Origin: Cololabis saira
Lineage: Eukaryota; Chordata; Actinopteri; Beloniformes; Belonidae
NCBI RefSeq assembly: GCF_033807715.1
Contig: NC_084601.1
Location: 17,538,690 to 17,602,689, forward strand
DNA: 64,000 nucleotides
Direction of reading: 5' to 3'
Positions within the stretch are counted from its first letter, which is position 1, and every line of letters starts with the position of its first letter. Position numbers and translations under genes: made by a program. The notes under the pieces are model-generated. The model was not told the DNA's origin. It did not search any database and saw nothing but the letters and a program-made list of their open reading frames with translations. This document shows positions 44,750 through 61,109 of the stretch, piece after piece.

Positions 44750-45489
44750 GCACATAAAAAGGGAGCAAAACAATCCAGACTTTTTCTTTCCCTTCATTCT
44801 TAGACAACAGATTAAAAGGAAACACCAGAAAAGCTGGTTTTAGCAGCAACTGAAAAGTAAGAAAAACACTCTTAAATACTAAGTTGTCAAAAGCTGCGAT
44901 AAAAAGAAAGGTAATAAGTCAAAGACATAAAACAGAATATTAAGAGCATTTCGATGTCATGCTGCTTTACAGGACTATTTCCTTACAGCACTGTGCAAGG
45001 AATATTACTTCATACAATACACTGAACAATACACGGCACATTTGTAATCCATCTATAAGCTTTACGGTCCGCTACGTGATTCAAGTGCTGATAATATCCA
45101 TCCATTCATCCCCTATGCCTGCAATCATCCTGCTCAGGGTCACGGCAGATCTCAAACCTGCCCTTGTTGTGGCTGCCTACATGTTAATGCATTATAATAA
45201 TCCAGAGAGCTCCTATGCAGTAATAATCATCCAATAATGTAAATCGGAGATCCCCCGTCCACCTCCTTGAGAGACACTGTCCCGCATGTTTTAGAGGTTC
45301 CTCTGATTTAATGCACCTGATTTAAATGAATGTGTCGCTATCAAGGTCTGCAGGAGTCTGTGAATAATCCTTCCTTTTGTACCAGGCATGTTGGAGTGAG
45401 GATACACTACTAATACTTTTCCTGCCACACAAATGTACTTCCACCTGGACCAGGGTATATTCTGCAGCTCGCCTCCTCATCAGAACGTG

Positions 45490-46455
45490 AAGGCAGGACC
45501 ATATTACACCTGTGCTCGCAGCTCTTCATTGGCTCCCCGTCCGTTATAGGATCAATTTTAAATTTTTTTTATTTGTTATTAAACCTTTGCATCGTCTTGC
45601 ACCTTCTTATATCTCAGGTCTTTTAAATTTCCATAGACCTTCTAGGGCTCTTAGGTCAGCTGAACAGTTACCCCCGCTCCAGGCTAAAGAGCAGGGGTGA
45701 CCGGGCCTCTGCAGTAACCTCTCCAAACTCCAAACTCTGGAACAAGCTGCCGCTGCACATGCTCATTCTATGGCTGTTTTTAAAGGGGACCTATTATGGC
45801 ATCTAATACCTATTTTAAACAGGCCTTGAATGTCTTAAAAACAAGCTTTTGCTAAATAAATTAGAAATTCAGCCTCTAAGCCATGTCTTTATCTCCCCAT
45901 TCTCTAACCTCATTATCTATGCAGGATTCTGAGTGGGCGGGGCTATGATAATGAGGCATGTGCTGATTGGCTGCCTGAATGACGCGATACACCGCTATGA
46001 AAAAATGGCAGAAGCTCCGGCCGGCGGAGTTAGTTGTGGGCGTGGTTTCACGCATCCGAGGCCAACTTATGTAAATCGCGCCGGTCGTTACGTAACGAAA
46101 GGGAGCAGAATCTGAACGGCTCGTAGAAGCCACATCACACTGGATGGCTCATCCGGGCGGCTGTACAGACACTGCAGAATTTGGTTTCTTTCCTCCTTCT
46201 CTGAGTTGGCAGGCTGAGGGGAGACCACTTTATATATGTTAAAGCAAGAAAAAACATGTTTTTTATAATAGGTCCCCTTTAAATCTCATCTTAAAACTCA
46301 TTTTTACTCACTAGCTTTTAACTTACCATGATTGTTTTATTTTATTTATGCGTTTTATGATTTCTGTTGTCCTGTTTTGTTTTCCTTTCGCTTGTCCAGC
46401 ACTGTGGTCAACTGTTGTTGCTTTTAAAGTGCTTTATAAATAAACTTGAACGTGA
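45490..46455 (+). mobile_element. L2/CR1-like LINE 3' end split by a MITE
   Basis: The plus strand reads LHWLPVRYRINFKFFLFVI, LAPSYISGLL and PSRALRSAEQLP, then a WNKLPL-type segment near 45740. It is interrupted by the TTAA element 45784-46278 and resumes with a K..LKTHFYSLAF-like end at about 46283. It finishes with AAAGTGCTTTATAAATAAAC (46426-46445) and a CTTGAACGTGAAC tandem tail. Confidence 0.85.
45784..46278. mobile_element. TTAA-flanked MITE, Kolobok/T2-like, short form
   Basis: 495 bp with ends AGGGGACCTATTATG and CATAATAGGTCCCCT-like, flanked by TTAA (45780-45783, 46279-46282). Internal blocks such as ACAGGCCTTGAATGTCTTAA are shared with the longer copy at 60352-62043. Confidence 0.85.
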
Positions 46456-46494
46456 ACTTCACATGGACACCGTGAACTTTGGCGATAACACCTA

Positions 46495-46767
<273 letters not shown>

Positions 46768-46825
46768 TTAGTCAACTAAAATGTGAATATTACATGTTCA
46801 GAAAGGTTAGTCATGTGTATGATCA

Positions 46826-47050
<225 letters not shown>

Positions 47051-47071
47051 TCAGGTGTGCATACACGGTTA

Positions 47072-47401
<330 letters not shown>

Positions 47402-48048
47402 TCAATCGCTATATGCTTGAAACTCAGAGGATGTTTATTCATGCTGTCATGCACAGGGAGATGGGAGAGGTGATAGTGAGAGGGATGTGGTCACTGACTG
47501 CACCTGAATGTTGAGTGGCACATCATCATAATCACACTGCAATCTGAATATGATTAACTGTAATTTAAGCTCTATCTGAAAATTGCTCTCCGTGAATCAC
47601 GTCGGGGGAGGGGGGTGAAAAAGTCGAAAAGGGACATGTTCAATAGCAAAATAGCTGCTAGAATTTAAATGACCATAAATGCTCCCTGCCTCTTAATTCT
47701 GTGAATACGCCACTGTATGATCAAAGACATGAAGATGCTATCTGCTTCAGAGGTAGATGGAGAAGTTAGTAAAACAGGTTCAAACCTGAAGTTTGGAAAT
47801 ACTTCAGAGGCAAAGAACACTAACAAGTTAGAGACGAGCAGCTCAAAGCTACAGTACAGATACATTCACATGACCACAAGAGGATATTTGGCCTGTGAAG
47901 TTTACGATTATTTCAGTTGACACCGAAAACGCACTTTTGGTGAGACATCCTACGGCATTATCTAAACTAGCAAACTTGTAAATGATATTCACAGCTGAAA
48001 GCGAAAAATAAAAAATGTTCAAATGTTAAAAGTTCCCATTGAGTAATT

Positions 48049-49154
48049 AGACCCTCCAGAAAAACGCGGGCAAAAATCCTTGATTCTGCGGGCTAAAATC
48101 ATTGATTATGCGGGCTAAAAGCATTGATTATGCGATTAAATGTGCGGGTTTTTTATGTGCTTTTATGCGGTGAAATTGCGGAATATGCTGGAAGTTGCGG
48201 AATATGCGGGAAGTCGTGGAATATGCGGGAAGTTGCAAAATATGCAAAATATGCAGGAAGTTGCGGATTCGGCGCTGAGCTCTTCCCTCTTCGCTCGCCG
48301 CTACTCACCATCATCATCATCATCGTTTAGGCTATTAGTCAGACTCGAGGTCCATGATAAAAAAATACAACACTCATAAGAACACAGATTAAAAGAATGC
48401 TGATTGTACTGAGGGAATCCTTGTTAGTTTCTTGTCCTCCGTTTAGTAATATGCTTAATTCAGCGGGCTGTCTCGTCTGATCTGAGGTCGTAGACGAAAA
48501 AAAAAAGGAGAGCGCAGGTGGGGGGGGGGGGGGGGGGGGGGGGGGTTGGTGGCGGGGGCCGGCCGCCTCTCTCCCTCCAGCCCGCGGCTCGGTGCTCGGG
48601 TGATTGCCGGGCGCACCGGCGCGGTGAGGGGACGACCCAGAGCGTCGTCACCCCACGCGTCCGCCGCCAAGGTCCCCAAGTGGATGGGAACGTGCGCAGC
48701 GTGCGCAGTGGTACGCGGTCAGCGCGGATCCTGAGTCCACCGGCAGCCGCGCCCACCGCGCAAGCTGGGGGCTCGGCGGAGACGGCACTCTCTTTTTCCT
48801 CTCACCCCCGCGGGTGAGAGCTGCTGTTTGGGGAGGTGGCGGCTTCTGCGAGGGATGCGGAGGTCCCCGGGCGGGTCCCGCACGTCGCGACCGGGCGTCC
48901 CGAGATGTCACTCACAACACACAACCCTTTTCCAAACTTTATGCGAAAATGTGCGGCTATTGTGAAATCAAGCGAGCCCCGCATAATCCCCGCATAAACC
49001 CCGCATAATCGCATATTTAGCGCGGACATATGCAATTATCGCGGGAAATATGCGCCCTTTTAGGAATAAATCTATCCCCGCGTAATCTGCGCCATTTGGC
49101 TGATTATGCAATGAATTCTGCGATCGCGTAATCGCGTTTTTCTGGAGGGCCTAA
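48049..49154. mobile_element. Unclassified transposon with GC-rich core
   Basis: About 1.1 kb with inverted ends CCCTCCAGAAAAACGCG and CGCGTTTTTCTGGAGGG. The arms are AT-rich with repeated ATTATGCG words and the core (48500-48920) is very GC- and CpG-rich. A tandem of about 19-bp units (GGAATATGCGGGAAGTTGC) lies at 48175-48270. The target duplication is unclear; GTAAT on both sides is possible. No transposase ORF recognised. Confidence 0.72.
48520..48545. repeat. Poly-G run
   Basis: 26 consecutive G inside the GC-rich core; length likely unstable and hard to sequence. Confidence 0.85.
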
Positions 49155-49653
49155 GTAATACTCTACAAGCAGGCACGTTTCGATGAGAGTCTGGTAAAGG
49201 ACAAACACATCCAGGCCGATGATGGCAGCGATGATTGCAATGACTGCTCTGCAATCCAGGCAGTGAGAGGGCCACTCGGATGCAATTCACTTTCGTATAA
49301 AAAGGCATAAATCCAGCAGTAACATTTTGTGGCTTCATAGAATCAAACGACTGCATTCTTGAGTCGTCATTTCCCCTGGTATTAATAACAAGGAGCATCA
49401 ATAATTAACAAATTTCACTGTTTCGATGGTATTATTAGAACTGCTCGCCTATGTAATTTGGACAAAGTCACACACGCCATCTGGGAAACTATCCAATTAA
49501 AAAAAAAAAAAAAAAGCAATCATGGCAATGTAGAGAGACGTCTGTGTGGAGAATTAAAAGAGAAATCCTGCATTTTCAAAACTGATTGATAGCTTTGTAC
49601 ATTTTTTAATTTGTGGGTGTAAGTGAACAGGCTGGGGTGCTGGAATGACTTCA

Positions 49654-53697
<4,044 letters not shown>

Positions 53698-53799
53698 CTA
53701 CTCCCCAAGATCCAAGTGAACAAGAGTAAACCTCATTATTCGATTAGATAGAACAACAAATAAATAAATCCACTATTGAAATATCTCCCTAGAATTATA

Positions 53800-54080
53800 G
53801 TATAAGCAGGGTGATCGCACAGAGATTTATTCAGCGGATGTAAAGTCAGTGTGTTTTATTGTGAAGAGTATTTAGAGCTCTCATGGCTCTGGGGAAGAAG
53901 CTGTCTCTGAGCCTGTTTGTCCTGGCTTTATGGGACCTGTAGCGCCGGCCTGGGGGTGGGATGAGGCCTTTGTCATGTGTGTCGCCCTGCTAGCGACTCG
54001 CGAGCGAGCAATATAGTCCAGGGAGAGTAACGAGCAACCGCTGATCCTCTGAGCTGTGTTGATTGATGAGGTTTAACAAA
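53800..54080. repeat. Possible degraded LINE-associated repeat
   Basis: It contains AGAGCTCTCATGGCTCTGGG, GAAGAAGCTGTCTCTGAGCC and TGTTTGTCCTGGCTTTATGG, a pattern met repeatedly in teleost genomes. The family is not identified here, and it cannot be confirmed within the window. Confidence 0.4.
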
Positions 54081-54279
54081 AAGTTCTTTATCATTACTGG
54101 ATTTAAAGAGCTGAATATGTCACATGCACCAAATCAGTGGAAAGCAGTCAACCGTCTACAATTTATGTTCATGTGAAACTACAAAATGAAGAAAAACTTC
54201 TATGTGGTGACTTGAAAAGCTTGAACATAATTTTTACATTTGGGAAGTGAAGTCAACACAAACTGGAGAGACATTCTTG

Positions 54280-55045
54280 TGTTTTAGTAATCAAGGCAAG
54301 GCCAGACCAGGCAACAAGGCAATTCAAGGTGCTTTACAAAATAATAAAAAATGAGGAGAACAAAAAATAATACAGTGCAGTTGTAGAATAAAGAAAAGTT
54401 AGAATTAGGCTAAAGATCCAATTTATTACTGAAATTAACATTCAATTATTCAAACCCTTCTGAATTTAAATTTAAACCATCAAAGGCAGCTGTAAACAAA
54501 TGAGTTTTTAACTTTGATCTGAAGGAACTAAGGGTTTCAGCGTCCCTGCAGTTGCAGATCTGTGGAGCATAAAAGCTGAAAGCTGCTTCTCCATGTTTGG
54601 TTCTGATTCTGGGGACACAGAGCAGACGTGAACCAGAAGACCTGAGAGGTCCGGATGGTTCATATGGCGGCAACAAGTCTAAACCATTCAGCGATTTATG
54701 ACTAACAGAAGTATTTTAAAGTCTGTTCTCTGAGGTACAAGGAGCCGGTCTAAGGACATCAGAACTGGAGTGATGTCGGCCAATTTATTAGTTCTAGTAA
54801 GACTCGGGCAGCAGCGTTCTGGATCAGCTGTAGCTGTTGACTCTTTAAACGGATCTGTGAAGACACAGGTTGCAGTAATCAATTCCACTGAGACATTAGT
54901 CCTTTGATCCTGGAGATGTTCTTCAGGTGATAGACGGCCGACTTTGTAATTGTTTTAATGCGTCTCTAAAGGTTCAGCTCCGAGTCCAAGACTACACCCA
55001 GATTTCGGGCCTTAACAGTGGTTTGGAGCTGTAATTCCTTGATTT
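54280..55045 (-). pseudogene. L2/CR1-like LINE reverse transcriptase C-terminal remnant
   Basis: The minus strand reads RNLGVVLDSELNL (about 54966-55010), LQLIQNAAARVL (about 54790-54830), a PSGPLRSSGSRLL..GEAAFSFYAP segment (54560-54660) and SFRSKLKTHLFTAAFDGL (about 54470-54530), in family order but across frameshifts and stops. The tail has a CAAGGCAAGGCC repeat near 54290. Confidence 0.85.
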
Positions 55046-55093
55046 TAGGGAAATGCTCAAACATTTGTTTGTGTATGCAGTACATGCATAAAA

Positions 55094-55134
55094 TGTGTGT
55101 GTGTGTGTGCGTGCATGTGTGTGTGTGTGTGTGT
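55094..55134. repeat. GT microsatellite
   Basis: Imperfect GT run with two C interruptions. Confidence 0.85.
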
Positions 55135-56165
55135 TTCTGGCTTTGTTGCCAGAGCCACTTCAACTTCAAAGCCATGAATAAATAGCTTAGTTCAAGAACC
55201 ATGTCATCTAAATGAAATGGTTTGTGATATTTTATTGATGTTACATAAAAATTAAAGAGCAACAAACATTTACGCTTCATCCATTTTGCATGGTGTGCTA
55301 TCAGAGCAGGGACGGGGATCAGATGGGTTTGCATGGATGGGTTTTACTGAAAACATTAATGTAGCGTCTGATCCTACAACTGTCTTCTCTCCACAATGGG
55401 ACAAATTACCTCTTCTTCCACCGCTATAGTCCTCTTGCATGAAATCAACAGCAGTTTCTGAATATGCATGTTTGAACTGGCAGTAATTAGAAATGAGGAA
55501 TCAAATGAATCATTAAACACTTCTTGAAGAAAATAATTTAATAACCATTTACATACCAGCCTGTTCTCAGGCTTCTGCCCTCAAATGACGTGCCCCCTGC
55601 ACAGGGGGCTCTGGTAATCAACGCGTTTTTAACGTAGCAATATCCCAAGTTGGGATACATGGCCGTGTATGTTTGTTCAACTACATTGCACCCACAGAGG
55701 AAATACATAGTTAAAGTCCATTTATTCTCTCCGTTTGAAGCAGATACAGACAGATGGAGCTTTCTGTCTGTATCCAGCGTTGATTTTGTTCGTCTTTTGG
55801 TACAGAGCCTCGATGCCTAATACTACAGATGAAACGGAGCCAAAACACTGGAAGTGGGGGCAGTATTGAGCATAGTGACTCAATCGTTAACCAAATGTGG
55901 GAAAACGAAACAGAAGAAAATGAAGCTGCCCAGCCTCACACGCAGGTGTCCTGTTCGGTCCTCTCCATCTGATGAGGCGGCTCACAGTGAAACAGAATCA
56001 CAGTCGTTCCGGCGGACATCCAAAAATAGTGAGAGGTTTCGTCATCAGTTTGGGCAAAATTAAATGACGAATTTGACATTTATGTACTGACTTTGGTTCA
56101 GTGGTCTCATACACCACCGCCGTTCACGTCACTGTTCTCTTTTCCTCCAACGTGGCGCAAATAAA

Positions 56166-56201
56166 ACACACACACACACATATATATGTACATATACATA
56201 T

Positions 56202-56248
<47 letters not shown>
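56166..56248. repeat. CA-TA microsatellite
   Basis: A short CA run passes through TATATGTACATATA into about 24 pure TA units. Confidence 0.9.
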
Positions 56249-56250
<2 letters not shown>

Positions 56251-56588
56251 CTATTTGTTTATACAAAAAAGTATTGCTTGAATTAACAGCAATTGCTTGC
56301 TGTTAATAAGTGATTGACTTATCACTGCCCCCTGGTGGATGTGCTGCAAAACAACCATACAAATGCTAATGACGTACGAAGGAGAGTGACTGAAACAACA
56401 TTTAGAACGAACTAATGTACAAATATGCAAAAGTGGAGTATTAATAGACCTTAAGAGTAAGTGTAAGTACAGAGATTAAGATGTTATAACTCTGAAGCTG
56501 TAAGAGGGCTTCCGAGCCCAAAAGTAGAAAGAAACCAAGAATATGGAGAGAAAATGATACAGTGGCAGTTTGCTATCCTGGTGACTCA

Positions 56589-58177
<1,589 letters not shown>

Positions 58178-59295
58178 CTAAAAATAAATGTCATAATGCA
58201 TAAAAAAAATACTCAAAAACAAAAGGTCGGCTGCAATTCTGGTGGTATTAGTAGTAGAGAGATGGATAAGTTTAAGACCTTTTTCATTACAGTCATTTTC
58301 ACACATCATAGGAGAAAATGCACCGGTGTATTAATGATGGTTGCATGTCACGCACACTGGCTCATTGTTAAGGTTTACTGGGGCACGGAAATGAGCTGAT
58401 GTACCCATGCCATTTATTACATCTCCAGTTTTTACGCTGGAGATGACAGTATGCAAGGAAAAGGGTATTTCGACCTGAAGTCGAGAATATTTCAATTTGA
58501 CCATTTTCTCACCCTTTTTTTTTAATGTACAGGCCTAACGAGGGTTAGTTGTGCAGCATTCCATCTTTATTTTTATAAATTGGTCAAAAACAGATGCTGC
58601 ATTTTCTCATACACCTCGGTGCAAACAGACCTGTTTTAGCACCTAGGAGAGCCCCACCGCTGTCAGATAACCCTAACCTGAGAAAGGGGGGTTAACCCAA
58701 ACCTGTTTCAGACACTGAGGTGACTTGGACTCAGAGCCTGTTACCATGGGAACTCACTCTCTGAACATATGTTCCATAAAGCCTAAGATCCTCCCTGTCT
58801 CCTCCACTTAATACAGCTGAAACAGGTTCATTTCATTCGGCATTAGTTTATATAACGCTCATTTTAGAGGCGCCTTTAGAAAACAACATGTCTCCTTGTT
58901 GATGATGAGGCTTTACTGGGGAGGATGGAGCTGCATATGTGTTGGGAGGGAAAATTGAGGATCCATAAAGATTGTTTACCTTGACTTTGCAGTTTCATAG
59001 TGTCATTATTTTATCTGTCTGTACTTCACAAATATCGCCCATTGTGGATATGCCCTTACTTTACACCAAATGACTTGGATCTTTTAATGTCTTTTATTTG
59101 TTATTAATTCATTTGAAAATACTTTTTTTATTCTAACTGGGGCTGAATGTTTATTCGCATTTGCGATAATGTCGCCATATTGTATAAAAAGCGATTTTGA
59201 AATTGCAACGTGAGTGAGTACAGGGTTGTCACGTGATGCGAGACCGAGCACTTAGTCAACTCTTCATGCTGCGTAATGCCATCCAGACTGTAGAC

Positions 59296-59524
59296 CAGGG
59301 GTGTCCAAAGTCAGTCCCCGAGGGCCGGTGTCCTGCATGTTTTAGATGTGTCCCTTTTTATTTTTATCAAACCGTGAAACAAGGAGCTTGGTCATCAACA
59401 GAACTATCCAAACTTTGATGACAAGGTGGTGATGACCGTTAATTAGAGTCAGGTGTGTTGATGCAGGGAAACAACTAAAACATGCAGGACTGCGGCCCTC
59501 GAGGACCGACTTTGGACACCCCTG
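59296..59524. mobile_element. Small hAT-type MITE
   Basis: 229 bp with ends CAGGGGTGTCCAAAGTC and GACTTTGGACACCCCTG-like, and a perfect 8-bp duplication CTGTAGAC (59288-59295, 59525-59532). A TGCATGTTTTAG / CTAAAACATGCA pair gives a second inverted layer. It is a very common teleost element. Confidence 0.93.
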
Positions 59525-60434
59525 CTGTAGACTGTTTTAGCCTTTCTAGACGGACCAGTCTGAAAGTGAATCAGCTGAAACTCAGTCTAGAAGAGGAATA
59601 GCACATCCATACTGTAGGATTATTTGGGTTTTCATAAAAGGAAGACGCCGAGCAACGTCAGGCATTCAGAGCGAGCCGTGCTGACGTTGCTACATCATGG
59701 ACTTGTTCCAGCATGTTAAACACAAACACCAGAGCCATGTACGACAGGTGTGTGGCCAAAATGTCCAGCGTTAGTGCACCAGACAAGCCAAAGGCTGGGA
59801 TTACTGTCCCAAATGTTTGAAAGTGTGGCTCTTTACCAGAGCATTTTAAAACAAGAAAATCCGTCTGTCAATAACAGAGTCCCGGGGTTTGGCTGTGGCG
59901 CCAGCGCAGCGGCCTGGCCTGGCTTCACAGCGGTGATAGACGGTACAGGGGTGTACAGTATTTGAGCCCCGAGCCCTGGTACTTAAAAGTATATTCGCCT
60001 AGATGCCTAGTTCTGTTTAGTTTTTGTTTGTTTTTAAATCAATTGCCTTAACGCTCCTGCATCAGGAGACACTAAACATCAGACATTTTTGAATAATTAA
60101 AATAATATTTTCAACCATGAGCCCGATAAAACTCCTTTGTGGTTTTTTTCTCGAGGTGGGATATTGGATACTACACTATTTGAGTATTTAGCTCTGATTA
60201 AAACTATTAATATTCTACAGCGCGATGCTGAATTAGCTTTTTTTTTCCTTTGCGTGAGTCACAGACGTCGTCACTCCTCAGGCTCAGTTCACAGATTGGT
60301 ATTGCAATATTAGTCATGTACAGTATGTGCCCTTGAAAAAGAGCTGCTTAAAGGGGACCTATTATGGTATTTAATGTATATTTTAAACAGGCCTTGAATG
60401 TCTTAAAAACAAGCTTTTGATTGTTTTTTCTACA

Positions 60435-60664
60435 TGTAGCAAGGCTAGTGCTACGGGGTCACCCGACAGGACAGAGGACACAGGGTTTCGTGCAGGAAAC
60501 GTTTATTTGCACCCAAGACACACGTGCCAGACTCAGCAGCTTCCTCCCAGCAGAGACCTCTTGCTGGTGTGCAGCTGCTCTTTATGAAGCCAGGCAGGGT
60601 GGAGAGGTTGATTGGGCACAGGTGTGCCCAATCAGCTGAGTGGCTGCTCCTCCACCCTGCCACA
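60435..60664. mobile_element. Putative solo LTR inside the TTAA element
   Basis: A 230-bp insertion, TGTAGCAAGG...CTGCCACA, is bounded by a 5-bp duplication CTACA (60430-60434, 60665-60669). It is absent from the equivalent place in the 45784 copy. The TG...CA ends and 5-bp duplication fit a solo LTR. It contains an internal palindrome-like GGGCACAGGTGTGCCC. Confidence 0.75.
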
Positions 60665-61021
60665 CTACATAAATCAGAAATTCAGCCATGTCTTTATTTT
60701 TACCGCTTCTAACTTCCTTCTCTACGAGGGATTCTGAGTGGGCGGGGAGGCTATGATAATGAGGCTCTGCGCTGATTGGCTGCCTGAATGACGTGTAGCA
60801 GGGGAGGGCACAAAGCCTCGCTCCGGGCTGAAGAGACGGCTGCGTACACAAAGTGAGCTTCGGCGACAAAATCAATTCTATTGCTTTATTTTCTATTGGA
60901 ATGTCCTAACTGGCTGCGAGTTTAACGGCTTCAGTGTGGACAGAGAGCGTCCGATGTCATGCAGCTCGACGCGATAGTCGGACACTCGCATGCATTTATG
61001 ACACGGTGTAAACGGATCTTA

Positions 61022-61109
61022 AAGCCTGAATTACGGTTCTGCGTTAAATCGACGCGTACCCTACGCCGTAGGCTCTGCGTTGGTGTAACGCGGAACCATA
61101 AATCAGCCT
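61022..61109. mobile_element. Tiny palindromic MITE
   Basis: About 90 bp. The left arm AAGCCTGAATTACGGTTCTG and right arm are imperfect inverted copies, with TTA on both sides (61019-61021, 61110-61112). The middle is a CTACGCCGTAG palindrome. Probably Harbinger-like by target size. Confidence 0.7.

Noticed and set aside
48518..48911. GC-rich ORFs on both strands (Gly- or Pro-rich)
   Set aside because: Open frames expected by chance in a GC-rich transposon core; no recognisable protein.
60451..60875. Overlapping ORFs on both strands
   Set aside because: They span the junction of a solo LTR and its host MITE; chance frames.
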